Of a stretch of DNA of 64,000 nucleotides, positions 9,003 through 20,299 are shown piece after piece. Location of the stretch: NCBI GenBank assembly GCA_024760905.1, contig CM045751.1, positions 5,806,001-5,870,000 of the forward strand, written 5' to 3'. Every line of letters starts with the position of its first letter. The stretch's first letter is position 1. The translations under genes and the position numbers were made by a program. This stretch comes from Plotosus lineatus. Taxonomy: Eukaryota > Chordata > Actinopteri > Siluriformes > Plotosidae. The notes under the pieces were generated by a model. That model did no database searches. It saw nothing but the letters and a program-made list of their open reading frames with translations, and was not told the DNA's origin.

Positions 9003-10363
9003 CAGGAATCACCAGCCTTTCTGAAACTCGGAGCTACTTCTTGTGGACCAATTAATGTGGGGAGCTACAGTTTAATACACACTTCTGAAATAGTCAATTT
9101 ACTCTATTTAACTTTAATTATATGTTATTGCTAATAATTAATGATGTTCATCTATGTGAAGACACTGAACGTTAAAACCAGTGGTTAGCATGGTAGCTAG
9201 CATGACACGTTTTGAAATGTCTCTCAACATTACGCCGCTTTGTCGTCAATTCCTCGCAAACGTGACAGACGACGATCTTTCACAGTGGAGAAAAAGAACT
9301 CTTCCTCACACCCGCTGTGAAAATTATGTTGTTTGCTTTCTCTTTTCTGTCATGTTTTCGGGGGTAAGTCACCTCCTCACCTTCACTGCGCCAGCTAGCA
9401 CGTCACGAAGCTACTATGCTAACTCCTCTCACAGAGCAGCGCGCGATGAGCGGGAAAAATGCACGAGTTATAAACGGCAGCCTTTTTTCATGAAACTGAG
9501 GAAAAACTCTTAAGCATCCAGTTGCCATGGAAATTGGCTAGCTCTAATATAGTATGAAATACAGTATACAATTTTGAAAGATTTTTTTTAATTATCATTT
9601 TCAATTTCACACCAAATGCAAGCAAGATTTAAAAAAACAATCTCGGCAACAAAAATTTAGATACAGCTCACTGGTAAGTGTCACTATGGTGATCTATGTT
9701 TAGAACCGGCCAGGGGCCACCCATGTGGTCTTTGTGGGTGACTTGGTGCCCGCGGGGGCCACCCGTGTGGCCTTTGTGGGTGACTTGGTGCCCGCGGGGG
9801 CCACCCGTGTGGTCTTTTGTGGGTGACCTGGTGCCCGCGGGGGCCACCCGTGTGGTCTTTGTGGGTGACCTGGTGCCCGCGGGGGCCACCCGTGTGGTCT
9901 TTGTGGGTGACCTGGTGCCCGCGGGGGCCACCCGTGTGGTCTTTGTGGGTGACCTGGTGCCCGCGGGGGCCACCCGTGTGGTCTTTGTGGGTGACCTGGT
10001 GCCCGCGGGGGCCACCCGTGTGGTCTTTGTGGGTGACCTGGTGCCCGCGGGGGCCACCCGTGTGGTCTTTGTGGGTGACCTGGTGCCCGCGGGGGCCACC
10101 CGTGTGGTCTTTGTGGGTGACCTGGTGCCAGGGGGCCACCCGTGTGGTCTTTGTGGGTGACCTGGTGCCCGCGGGGGCCACCCGTGTGGTCTTTGTGGGT
10201 GACCTGGTGCCCGCGGGGGCCACCCGTGTGGTCTTTGTGGGTGACCTGGTGCCCGCGGGGGCCACCCGTGTGGTCTTTGTGGGTGACTTGGTGCACGCGG
10301 GGGCCACCCGTGTGGTCTTTGTGGGTGATTTGGTGACCGTGGGCACCATGTTGGTGACCACTG
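9003..10363. mobile_element. hAT element containing a 42-bp minisatellite
   Basis: Left end CAGGAATCACCAGCCTTTCT with CGGAGCTACTTCTTG parallels the left end of the hAT at 12803-13132. The stretch ATTATATGTTATTGCTAATA and later AGATACAGCTCACTGG also match it. The right end GGGCACCATGTTGGTGACCA then CTG parallels its right end. I see no clear 8-bp duplication (TGACACAG versus GTGTATTG). The interior 9180-9660 is unique to this copy and does not encode a recognisable transposase. The array 9713-10340 replaces the short subterminal segment of the other copy. Confidence 0.75.
9713..10340. repeat. 42-bp GC-rich minisatellite, about 15 units
   Basis: The unit begins GGGGCCACCCGTGTGGTCTT and ends TGACCTGGTGCCCGC. 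Most units are identical. Unit 3 has one extra T (43 bp) and the unit at about 10092 lacks three bases (39 bp). As 42 is divisible by three, long repetitive ORFs appear on both strands (repeating KTTRVAPAGTRSPT on the minus strand). They shift frame at the indel units and are not genes. Confidence 0.95.
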
Positions 10364-10796
10364 GTGTATTGTATATAAAATCCACCTTAATGTTTTTGGT
10401 AGTGTGTGTGTGTATGTTTTCACTGAAGAGCTGGTGGCTGCGACATTGACCTGGTCTAAAATGTATTTTAATCAGAATAAGAATCATTGCTGTGCTGCCA
10501 GTATAAAATCATGTTGTTTTGATATTGTCATTGTTATTGAAACAAGATGTAAAACAGGTGAATTAGAGATACTAAGCCACTGAGCCTCAGTGATTTCTCC
10601 AGGAAACTTTTAAATTTGGCCAAAATATACTGATTGAAAACACATAGGCTAGTAACTCGGGAAACGTCAACTTCAAATTTTCTGGGCCCAGATATTCACG
10701 TGCCCGCAAAAAAGCTATAAAGACATTTTGTTTTTGTCATAAGATGAACCCAGATTTTTTAAAGAATATAATTCTGCTCACATCAATGTAATATGT

Positions 10797-10827
<31 letters not shown>

Positions 10828-11319
10828 CAGGGCTTTAATTTCTCAAAGATGTTTAATCGATGTGAAATCGAAATTCAGGTCATTCCATGTGACACAACAC
10901 TCAACACCTCGGTATAAACAACGAGTGGTATTTATTATAGGTATCGGGAAGTAGGAACCGGCTGTATCACCGTCTTGTTTATTTTTGTCATCCAAGTTTA
11001 GACTCTCAGCAAACTTCACAGAAAGCCAAATTCTCAAAATAACTGTCACACAAGGATGGACAGTGGTCACGTCATGCCGCTGAGATGATGCAGGATATGA
11101 GGATCTTCCTTCCAGCAGAGACTTGCTGCTAAATATAGATTGTGTTGACATGCATGTTAAACAGTCATTACGTGAACATCATACTCGACCACCTGTGAAA
11201 TAAAACCGTTTCCTGGCGCGTGTAGACAATACACATGCTTCCTGGGAGTTGTGTGAGGATTCTTTGAGTGAGCTACAGGAAGGAGGTGACGTGGAAACAC
11301 AGCACGTGTGTGGTTGGTT
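10364..11319. other. non-coding stretch with a T30 tract
   Basis: Holds an uninterrupted T run at 10798-10827. No recognised gene or repeat family. ORFs here are short and without exon-like codon choice. Confidence 0.5.
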
Positions 11320-11528
11320 AATGTGTATGTATCCTGTGGGTACGCCAGATATTTTCCAAAGTCCAAAGACGTGCGCATTAGGCTGTCTCCAATTGCCCTG
11401 AGCCATAAGTGTAAATGGTTATGTGTGTTGGCTTTGCGATGGTCTAGCGAGCTGTTCAGGGTGTACCCTGATTTCGCCCAGTGCCCCGTGATCAGTTTTG
11501 CCCTCCTTGTGACCCTTGAATGATTAAG
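11320..11528 (+). mobile_element. SINE-B 3' two-thirds
   Basis: Has CCTGTGGGTACGCC, AGTCCAAAGACGTGCGCATT, GGTCTAGCGAGCTGTTCAGG and the degraded tail GTGACCCTTGAATGATTAAG. Confidence 0.7.
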
Positions 11529-11539
11529 AGTGGGGGGCC

Positions 11540-11700
11540 ATGGGAAAACTAGAGCTTCATCTCAGCTGACATTGGGCAAAGGCAGAGTACACATTTAACT
11601 GATTACTGTAGGACAAACATTCACTTACACCCACAACTTGAGGCAATTTTAAACAGCCAATTAGTGTATTGTGCATGTCTTTGGGCTGTGGGAGGAAACT
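11540..11700 (-). mobile_element. SINE-B fragment, inverted
   Basis: Reads CATCTCAGCTGACATTGGGC through CATGTCTTTGGGCTGTGGGA to GGAAACTGTAGTACC. It ends where the Tc1 at 11711 begins, so the Tc1 probably inserted into it. Confidence 0.7.
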
Positions 11701-11925
11701 GTAGTACCTGTACTTGCGCCTTATCTATTCCACAATTATTAGCACCCCTAACAATCCCTAGGAAATAACTGTAATTGAATTTTTTTGTTGTTGTCATTTC
11801 TACAGTCCTTTACAAAGCTGTTCAAAGTATCCATGAACATTTAATTCGTAATTCATCACTTCCTTTTTCTCTGGGGTATAAATACAACATGACACAGAGG
11901 CCATTTCTCTTATGCACCCTTCAAT

Positions 11926-12802
11926 ATGGGAAAGACAAAGGAACACACCGTTCAAGTGAGGCAGATGTGTGTCGACCTTCACAAGTCAGACAATGGCTGC
12001 AAGAAAATCTCCCTTCGCCTGCACCAGCTCGTATCCACTGTCAGAGGAATCTTTAAGGGTTTAAAACGACCTGAACAGTGGTCAACAAACCTGGATGAGG
12101 ACACAAGGTTATTTTGCCACCATGCACAGTGAGGAAGATGGTAAGAGGAATAAAAAGTTCTCCAAAGCTCACGGTTGAAGTGATTGCAACAAATGGGAGC
12201 ATCTTCAGGGAACAAAGTCTCCAAAACAACTACCAGGCGTCATCTATGTGTCAACAAGCTGTTTGGGATGCATGCAGAGAATAAAAACCCTTTTCTCTCA
12301 CAATCATAAACGCAAATGTCTGGAGTTCGCTCAGCAGCACTAGGACTTCAACTGGGACCGTGTTCTTTGGTCAGATAAGACCAAGATAGAATTTTTTTTT
12401 TTTTTTTGCCAACAAACACTCAAAATGGTTCTGGTGGAACACCCAAGATGAGTGTGCAGAAAATCACCTCATGCCCACTGTGAAGTATGGGCGAGGATCA
12501 GTGATGCTGTGGACTGTGGACAGTGATGCTGTGGGAACCTTGTTAAGGTGCATGTCATCATGAATGCTTTGAAATACCAAATAAAAATGGGGTGTCCTCT
12601 GTCTGAAAGCTGAAGATGGGTCGTCATTGGGTCTTTCAGCAAGATAATGACCTTAACCATGTGGCCAAATCTACACAGAAATGGTTCACCAGTCAGATTC
12701 AGGCTCTCCCGGTCTCCAGACCTCAGCCCCATTGAAACCTTGTGGGGTGAGCTGAAGAGAAGAGTGCAGAGGAGAGGACCCAGGTCGCTGGATGATTTAG
12801 AG
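11926..12802 (+). pseudogene. Tc1 transposase, frameshifted and cut by insertion
   Basis: Begins MGKTKEHTVQVRQMCVDLHK then SDNGCKKISLRLHQL, the Tc1 paired-like DNA-binding region. Later pieces in other frames include [16 protein letters not shown] around the second catalytic Asp and [17 protein letters not shown] around the catalytic Glu. Several frame changes, plus a hAT insertion in the codons after GPRSLDDLE, destroy it. Confidence 0.85.
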
Positions 12803-13132
12803 CAGGGGTCACCGACCTTTTTGAAACCGAGAGCTACTTCTTGGGTACCAATTAATGCGAAGGGCTACCAGGTCAAAACACACCTCTGAAATTACAAATT
12901 TGCTCAATTTACCTTTAATTATATGTTATCATTAATAATTAATGATATTTATCTATGTGAAGATATTGATTTGATTTAAAATATATTCAAAAAAATTAGA
13001 TGCAGCTCAATGGAGAGTGGCGCTATGGAGCTGTGGGCCTGTCCTAAAACTAGCAGTGAACAGGTCCGCGGGCAACTTATAGTGTCCTTGCGGGCTACCT
13101 GGTGCCCACGGGCACCACGTTGGTGATCCCTG
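12803..13132. mobile_element. 330-bp hAT MITE inside the Tc1
   Basis: Ends CAGGGGTCACC and GGTGATCCCTG are inverted repeats. The flanking 8 bases ATTTAGAG (12795-12802 and 13133-13140) are a perfect target duplication, the hAT hallmark. It has no coding capacity. It is an internally shorter relative of the element at 9003-10363. Confidence 0.93.
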
Positions 13133-13468
13133 ATTTAGAGAGATTGTGCACAGAGGAAATGGTCCAAGATTTCTATTGTTTTATTCTCACATCTTGAGAA
13201 ACATTACAGGAGATTATGTGCTGTATTGTTGGTAAAAGGTGGTTGTCCAAAGTGTTAACAGGGGAGTGCTCAGAGTGGCACACATGATTTGATGTTAAAG
13301 AATTATTTCTTAATGTGAGATTTCCCCCCACACACACTGAATAAATGCACTTGAATTAAAGATTGGATTTTTATTGGGGTTCTATATTTTTTGGGGGAGG
13401 AAGAAGAATTTATTTGAGGCTAAAGAATACATCTGAGCTGGAGGGACCAATAATTATGGAGGGCAGTG

Positions 13469-14996
13469 TGTGTTCAAAATGTATTTGTTATTTATGAAAT
13501 AGATTTTTGTCAGATAAAGACAAACACAATCTGTTGGTAAAACAGTAATGGCTACACATCTCCTTTTATTTACAGGAAACATGTAGTCCCCCCCCCCCCA
13601 ATCTTCCTCCTCTGGCTGCAGAAAATAGCCCCACCATCCTGCTGACCGCTCATCTCTCTGTCTCTCAGAATTGTCCTGCCTGCTATTTTAGTCTTCCTCG
13701 CCATGTTGCATTTGAAATGTTAGTCTGACCTTTGACCTTGGTTAACCAGTGGGGCTTAAAATTAGCAACGTGGCCTAAAATCATTCTGGGAACTCTTCAA
13801 GGGGATTTTGGTGCTTGGTGGAAGTTGTGAGCTGCTCCCTGGGAGAAACGTAACGCAGCACATTTTCTCGTGAGAATGCCACAGGGCTTGAAGTGTGTAT
13901 GTTTGTGTGTGTGTGTGTGTGTGTGTGAGTGAGTGTCCATGCACGTGTGTGTATGTGTCCGTGTCAGAAGAGAGTGTACTGATGTCTGCTGACTGCTTGC
14001 ACTCATCACTCAGCTGTAGTTTTAACAGGCTGTGCTTCTGCAGGGGAGATGAGATTCTCCTTCTGTCTGCTGAGTGACAATATAAAGGACCCAAACATTC
14101 CATAATAAAAATTATCATTAAAGTTATTCTTTCACTCGTGAATAGCTAGTGTGATATCTTCCATTATCAATTTTTTTTGTCTGAATGCAAAGGTTTCCCG
14201 GTGAAACCACCCAAGCTCCCATGCTTAGTGTCTCTTATTGACCTATTTTACATCCTGCTTTGGTTCCGTGTCTGTTTATAACCTGGTCATACGACGATGA
14301 TTCATAGAAAGACAAAGTGTGAGATCAAGAAGGAAAAGAGAAATAAAAAGAGAGGGAAATATTTATTAATGTCATCATACACGGTGGAAGGGATCATTGA
14401 CACTCGCATACAAATCGTAAGCAAATGGTTTCAGAAAGACGTTGTGGCAGATTACATTTTATTCCCAAAATATTTGCGCCCCTGAAAAGTAGGAGCGGCC
14501 GGGTTCTGTAGTACTGTATAACAGTAAGAAGCACTGATTCTTAAAGCTTATCACAATTTAACAGAATTCATAGTTGTGCCTCACTGTAGTGTTTTCACTC
14601 ATCAATACCCAGCATGCATTATTCAAATACACCATGTAACCATTTAAATGCTTCATGTCCTTTATCCTCTGAATGCTGCAGTTCTGCCTGGAACAGGACC
14701 AACTCGAAACACATTCCAAACTCGATCAAACCCCAAAATCATTACCAAAAAAACCTTTATTTAAAAGTTATTAACATTCAACAATGCATTTGTATAAATT
14801 AGTATTAAAGCCAGTTTCCATCCATATTAAAGGCCAAAAAATGACTTCCTACTCGGCCTGTTAGGAAACTTATTAACAATGGGTAGCTGTCATGTTTGAT
14901 CTTTCATACTTTTGAATGATCATATCTTCTGAGACCCCGGTTAACAGTTGTACAATTGATAAATAAATAAAAATAATATTGCTTTTGTATTTATCC
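13469..14996. other. non-coding stretch, mostly unique
   Basis: Contains a C13 run near 13588, a GT microsatellite at 13901-13927, and AT-rich sequence. No recognised gene. Weak ORFs at 13762-14118 come from the GT run. Confidence 0.5.
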
Positions 14997-15288
14997 AGGC
15001 AGCATAGTGACATATTGGTTAATACAGTTGCCTAACAGCAAGAAGGTCCTGGGTTCGAGACCCAGGTGCTGTGATTCTGTATATAGTTCTCATGTTTTCT
15101 CTGTGCTTTTGAGTTTTTTCCACAGTCCAAAGACATGAACATTAGACTAATTGACTGCTCTCGGTGTGAGTGTGAGTTGTTGTATGTGATGGACAAGCAA
15201 GCTATTCAGGGTATACTTGAGTCGCTGAGATAAGCCTCCCTGCACACCTAGTGGAATTAAGCAGTTTGGCAAATGAATGAATTTATCT
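14997..15288 (+). mobile_element. SINE-B copy, near full length
   Basis: The head has TTGCCTAACAGCAAGAAGGT and the B box GGTTCGAGACCC. The tail is GGAATTAAGCAGTTTGGCAA followed by ATGAATGAATTTA. Confidence 0.82.
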
Positions 15289-15320
15289 ATAAAGTGATGG
15301 GGAAGTGTTCATTATCTTCA

Positions 15321-15441
15321 TCATTCATTCATTTTCTGAACCAATTAATCCTAATTAGGTTTGCGGTGAGGCTGGCACCCATCTCAGCCGACTTTGGGAA
15401 ATGGCAGGGTACACCCTGGACAGCTCAGCAGGCCATTGCAG
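15321..15441 (-). mobile_element. SINE-B 3' fragment
   Basis: Starts TCATTCATTCATTTTCTGAA, then AATCCTAATTAGGTTTGCGG, and ends in CAGGCCATTGCAGGA. The head is missing. Confidence 0.8.
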
Positions 15442-15529
15442 GACTCATCATTATGATCACTATTATGCTAAAATGTTATTTATATTTCAGCTCCTCCTGA
15501 AAACTTCCAATACGATGTGGATTGGAGTG

Positions 15530-16680
15530 AATTTTTTTTTTTTTTTTTTTAGTCTTGGCACCCTTGTTCAGTGCAGATAAATGTAATGTCAGAAAATGCA
15601 ACCAAGATAAAACATTTCGGAACCTTTTCCACTTTTCATGCAGCTCAACTCAGAAAGCTTAAAAAAAATGTTTAGAAAGAATAGAAAAGGGGGGAAAAAT
15701 ACAATAACCTAGTTGCATATATGTGCACACGTTATATAATCGTGTCCCTTTCTTTGTTATACAGGACACGTTTTGTGGAAGAAGCCCATCAAGCTCCCAA
15801 ATCGTAGTTGCAAAAAAAAAAAAAGCTCCAGCTTTAAAAAATGATGAGGATCTTCTCCGTTCTCTTCAAGTCATTCCACATGTTTTTAATAAGAATCAAC
15901 TCTGGGCTTTTAAAATATCAACATCATCTTCTGAAGACATTCCTTTGTTGATTTGGATTCGTGCTGGGTTGGTTTTCTTCATAATCTACAGCTGTCTGCA
16001 GAAGGCTGCAGGTTTTAATCTGAAGTAAAATGGTTATTTGGAGCACTCCATGATTCTATTATATATTTCCTCTATCTTTGTTTGAGTTCTAGTAACAGCT
16101 GAAGAAAAGCGGTTCGATAGCATGGATCTACCACCACCGTGCTTCACTGTGAATATGGTGCCCTTTGGGTGATCAGCTGGCCTGTTTTTGCATAAAATGC
16201 AGAATTTTATGCCCTGAATGTTGAGCTCTATGATGATTTAAACAACCTGCCCACAGTCAACTGGGAATCGCTCCACATGTCTTTGGGATCCTGATGGATA
16301 AGAAGTACAGATAATGGATGGATGGAAGGTTGTTCTACCTTGGCTTTATCAGAACATAATGAAATGTTCAAACGGTTTTGGGAAACTTTTGACCTTCCAT
16401 CTAGCCACCCTGCCCCACAGTCCAGATATATGAAGAATTCAAAAGATTGTTGTGATCACACAGGGAGCATCCAGTACTTGGCTGGCATTTCTGCAGCCTC
16501 CCTGCTGTGTTTTCGTTTTGTACTTTTGTCATTTGGCATTTTTGGAGGTGTTCTTGCTGCCATGGTGCAGCGTTTTAGCAACTTGTTGGCCTTCCAAAAC
16601 CTTTTGTACATGCTTTTAATTTTTACTGATTTATTTATTTATTTAGACCATGACTTCAGCAGACAGATAAGACCATGGTG
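15530..16680 (-). mobile_element. degraded Tc1/mariner fragment
   Basis: The reverse complement around 16120-16160 reads TVKHGGGRSM, the conserved Tc1 block VKHGGGS. The surrounding minus-strand text (KTGQLITQRAP upstream) fits the same domain. Termini are not recognisable. Low-complexity A and T runs interrupt it. Boundaries are approximate. Confidence 0.6.
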
Positions 16681-16792
16681 ATGTCCAGAAAATCACACAG
16701 AAATATCTGATGTGAATTTGGGGTTCATTGCACTCAGTTCATTCAAGACTGAATAATGGTAAATAATATTGTATATGCATTTAAATGGTGGG

Positions 16793-17100
16793 GGGTGGGG
16801 CAATAGCGGGTTGGTGGAAAGGTGCTGGATCGGGCGTTTACGCCCCACTCTCAACAGGTTGTCACTGCTGTCCATCCCAGTGCAGCTAAATTGGGTTCTC
16901 AAAGGCCGGTCATGTCTCTCACTGTCTGCAGTGAGAATCATTTAAAAGAACTTTTGTCAAGAGTAGCTGCAGAGCCATCATCAGGTTGCTGCCCTGTGAT
17001 GGCCTGGCAAGCTGGTCAGGGTGTGCTCTGCCCTCGCCCAGAGTCAGCTGAGATGGGCAACCCGAATTGGGATTAAGCAGTTCAGAAAATGAATAAATGC
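16793..17100 (+). mobile_element. SINE-AB composite copy
   Basis: SINE-A head and middle (GGTGGAAAGGTGCTGGATCG, TTCTCAAAGGCCGGTCATGT) pass directly into the SINE-B tail (CTGTGATGGCCTGGCAAGCT, GATTAAGCAGTTCAGAAAAT). Confidence 0.8.
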
Positions 17101-17615
17101 GTAAACGAATTAATGATGCTGAGAAAGGTCACATGCACTATTATAAAAGTCTGTGCAGACCAATGCAACCGACAAAGAACTTTTAGTTGTAACAGTAGTT
17201 AGTCTCACAGTTACTGCCATCTTTTCAATATAGCGCTTGCGTCCATGGCATGTCAACATTTATCAAAGACACTGGCAACAGTCTTCATTTCAGAATGTAG
17301 CCCAGTTGTAGCCCATGTATTGCCCACGTGTAGTGTAGCTTTGGCCATCTACTGCCTGTGTGGGTCCCAACGTCAAAACCCAATTTTAGTCCAGACCCAG
17401 CTGAAGTCCAATTAACCCAAGTGAGATCCATGTGTGCTTCAAATTGATGTGTTTGCTTCCAATCAAGCCGGATCAGTCCCCGGAACAAAATCATCTCCAC
17501 TTTGTTCGACACTGACCTGATCTTTGCTTGAATTCAATTTCTCTGAATGACTCTCTTCAGCAGAAAGTGAGACTTTCAGCCAGCAGGGCTTCCTGGAAGA
17601 CATGTGTCTCTCATT
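17101..17615. other. non-coding stretch with an unassigned repeat-like segment
   Basis: Positions 17285-17450 read as diverged tandem phrases on the minus strand (GGGCTACAACTGGGCTACAT type, with repeated TGGG and CCAC words). That is typical of degenerate fish interspersed repeats, but I cannot name the family. Confidence 0.4.
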
Positions 17616-18008
17616 TCAGGGCATCACCATGGCAGCAGGTAACGGATCTTCAGAGCTGGAATCCACCCAGCTGCCCTCTCTGGGCGTCACAAGGCTTTCT
17701 TCACTTCGGCTCCAGAGCTCTTGCTTTGTGTTCGAGGACAGCGGCATGGTAGTTACGGCTAACGAATAGCGTCGGCGGCGCAGGCTTGTGGGCGCACAGA
17801 GGAGGGCCTTGTCTCTGTACGCCGTGTGAATAGAGAGAGGTGAGAGTGAGGGCAGGAGAAACACGAGCGCTACCTTGAAGTGAGCGACCTCGTCTCGGCT
17901 GTAAACATAGTTCAGGGGCAGAGACAGGTCGAGGGAGTGGGTGGAAGAACGATACACGCCTTTCTTCTTCAGGGGGGAGTGAGAGAAGAAAGGAGCATTG
18001 TCATTCAT
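17616..18008 (-). CDS. unrecognised 130-codon ORF, possible exon
   Basis: The minus-strand ORF begins MNDNAPFFSHSPLKKKGVYR and continues SSTHSLDLSLPLNYVYSRDE then VAHFK. I do not recognise it. The first 45 codons use C or G at most third positions, unlike the AT-rich surroundings, and end at AAG followed by GTAGCG (17874/17873), a plausible splice donor. The region 17740-18100 is CpG-rich. An overlapping upstream frame from ATG 18096 reads MAASRFTSVLTEPGVTSTAS and stops just after this start. It could be a real first or internal exon of an unknown gene, or chance in GC-rich DNA. The NDNAP word resembles cadherins, but nothing else supports that. Confidence 0.3.
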   Translation of the reverse strand: MNDNAPFFSHSPLKKKGVYRSSTHSLDLSLPLNYVYSRDEVAHFKVALVFLLPSLSPLSIHTAYRDKALLCAPTSLRRRRYSLAVTTMPLSSNTKQELWSRSEESLVTPREGSWVDSSSEDPLPAAMVMP

Positions 18009-18096
18009 GGCTCCTGCGCATTGATTTAGAGCTGGGAGAGGCGGTGGACGTGACGCCCGGTTCTGTGAGAACGGACGTGAAGCGCGAGGCGGCCAT

Positions 18097-19924
18097 AAAA
18101 TTGATTATTGATGCAGACTAAAATGTGAATGTTTACCGGCATGTCCTAAAATGATTTCAGATTCGAGCACTTTAAGGTTTTTAAAATGAAAACTAAAAAA
18201 AAAAAAATGCACAATTTCACACGTTTCTTCAAAGCAGTATACCAGATGGTGAAATAATTTGAAGCCACAGAGATCACTGATAACAAAGATTTAAGGCACT
18301 GCGTAATGGCGGCTCTCCCGAAAAATGATGACGCCATTGATGATGTAATGTCACGTGGCCACCATCCTCCCAAAAGTTGTGATATTGTCTGAAAGTCATA
18401 TGCGCCATTTTATTGAGACGTGCAACAAACTGAGCGACTCCTCAGGTAATGACGTCCGGCGTCAGGTCCATTCCCTTTCAGTCATTTCGAAATTAATTTC
18501 AGGGCTTGTGATAAGTGTTTGTAAATTTGTTTTAGTTTGTTTGTGTCTTGTATGTTTTATTTTCTCAAATGTAAATTTGTTTGGTCTTCGCGAGGAGAGC
18601 TTGGAGTGTTTCGCGAATGTGATTTTTGTTTTCCTAAAATGTAAATTTGCTCCACGCTCATAAAATTGTTTTACACGTTGTAATGTTGTGTTGCACTTCC
18701 CAGCCACCGTATTTATGCCAGCGTGCAAACAGATCACAGAAACCCGAGTCATGTTCAAGTTTGTTTTTTCATTTGAGTGGAAAACATGTCCGAGTCCAGT
18801 GAGTTTTCTCTCTGTTGTAACGCTACCTCTCTCGCTCTCTCCATTTCCCCGAGCGCTGAGCGACTTCTCCCCTGTGTTTCAGAGATAAAGGGTTGCGCCA
18901 GGAGCCCTGCCCCCCCTGCTGCCGCTCCCACGGCTCCCGATCGCCTCGTTCCCAGCCACACACACTCACACACACGCATACACACAGAGTGCCACTGTCT
19001 GCCCGCCGTCGGCCCAACGCCACCCACTCAAGTTGCATAACACACTCTCAATCTTTCTCTTGCACTCCCTCTTGCGCTCTCGCTCTCTTTCTATCTCGCT
19101 CTTTGCTCTTTCTTTTCTCTCTCTCTCTCTTTCGCTCACTCTTGCTCTTTCTTTTCTGTCTCTCTCATTACTGTCTTGTCCTTTCCTCAACTGTGCCTGT
19201 GACTGATTTCAGTACAGGGCAGAGGTAGAGGTGGTGCGAGAGGGCAGTTGCTCTGTCTGCGATCTTGGCCGCCACTGAAACTGGCACTGGTTGAAAAGCC
19301 TGGGAAAGGCTGATTTCAGAGCCGGGATGTTAAATCATGAAAAACGTGACCCTCCGAGTCCAGCCACAGCAAACCAACAACAACAATAATTAAAAAAAAA
19401 AAGTCAAATTCAGAGTTTTGATTTCCAACTCTTAGCCGTAAGCCGCCAGCGCTTATCACACGTCGACGTCAAGCCTGAGTGGCGGACAGAAATGTCAACA
19501 ACTTTAATAAAAGGGATCATGAAGCCAATGTAATATTAAGGTTTCAGGATCACTGATCATGAGGTATGGCAGCAGGATTTACAGTTTATATATAATAAGT
19601 CAAGTCACACTGCTGGTCTTTGAACTGGGTAACCTCGGATGATCTCAGCGTTTACACGTGATGGATTTGAGTGTGTTTGCTCACACATGATGTTTAGACT
19701 TTCGAGGAACAGCCAGACCCACATGGAACGGTGCATCATTTACACAGTAGCTGAATCGACCGAAGCTTTACAATGTGGCATGTTGTGAAGGTCTGAATGA
19801 TCCAGAAGATTCTGTATAGCGTACAAAGGTCTCGGATAACTGGTCCATTTTATTTTAATTATTACAATTTTCTATTATCGCCTTCGCTTTTTTTTTTTTT
19901 TTGTATTTAACTGTGCGACAAAGT
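18097..19924. other. non-coding stretch with CpG and pyrimidine-rich parts
   Basis: Holds CA repeats near 18957-18985 and a long CT-rich tract at 19041-19180. The remainder is unique sequence. ORFs over the CT and CA tracts are low-complexity. No promoter or exon could be supported. Confidence 0.5.
19041..19180. repeat. degenerate CT-rich tract
   Basis: Almost entirely pyrimidine on the plus strand (CTCTCGCTCTCTTTCTATCT and similar), forming a polypurine-polypyrimidine block. Confidence 0.85.
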
Positions 19925-20075
19925 AACACAAAGGTTAGCACGTCCGCCTCTCAACAGGAGGGCCTCGGTTTGATTCCCGCACTAGAGTGCTTTTGTGTGG
20001 AGTTTGCATGTTCTATCTGTGCTTGCATGGGTTTCCTTCGGGGATCCAAAGTCTAAAAATATACACAGTGGTATA
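19925..20075 (+). mobile_element. SINE-B 5' half
   Basis: The head has TAGCACGTCCGCCTCTCAAC and the B-box-like GGTTTGATTCC, then TGTGTGGAGTTTGCATGTTC. It breaks off after GTCTAAAAATATACAC. Confidence 0.8.
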
Positions 20076-20079
20076 ATAG

Positions 20080-20290
20080 GCCACCCTGAACAGCTCATCA
20101 GGCCATCGCAGGGTCAACACACGTACAACTATTCACACTCACTGTCACACCTAGTGGGTGACTTGGAAATGCCAAGCAGTCCTACTGTACATGTTTTTGG
20201 ACTGAGGGCAGAAACCGGAGTACCCGGAGGAAACCCGTGTAAGCACGGGGAAAACATGCAAACTCCACACAGAAACAACCATGAGGGCAA
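20080..20290 (-). mobile_element. SINE-B fragment, inverted
   Basis: Reads CACCCTGAACAGCTCATCAG through CGGAGTACCCGGAGGAAACC to ACATGCAAACTCCACACAGA. With 19925-20075 it forms an inverted pair. Confidence 0.8.
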
Positions 20291-20299
20291 TATATAATT

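Larger units (their letters stand above)
11711..13468 (+). mobile_element. Tc1-like transposon, interrupted by a hAT
   Basis: Right end CCAATAATTATGGAGGGCAG then TG is the known terminal sequence of a common fish Tc1 family. The left end is degraded (CCACAATTATTAGCACCCCT). Plus-strand transposase remains lie at 11926-12802, with a short continuation after the 330-bp hAT insertion. Confidence 0.82.

Noticed and set aside
9668..10487. Long ORFs (up to 267 codons) on both strands over the minisatellite
   Set aside because: They arise because the 42-bp unit has no stops and is a multiple of three. The frame changes at the 43- and 39-bp units, and both strands and several frames are open at once.
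17814..17874. A 59-base intron (GTAGCG...TACAG) inside the 17616-18008 ORF
   Set aside because: Splicing it would shift the frame and the ORF is open through it, so there is no positive evidence for it.
17874..18008. Cadherin-like NDNAP motif
   Set aside because: Only five residues match and the following sequence has no cadherin strand pattern, so I left the ORF unnamed.
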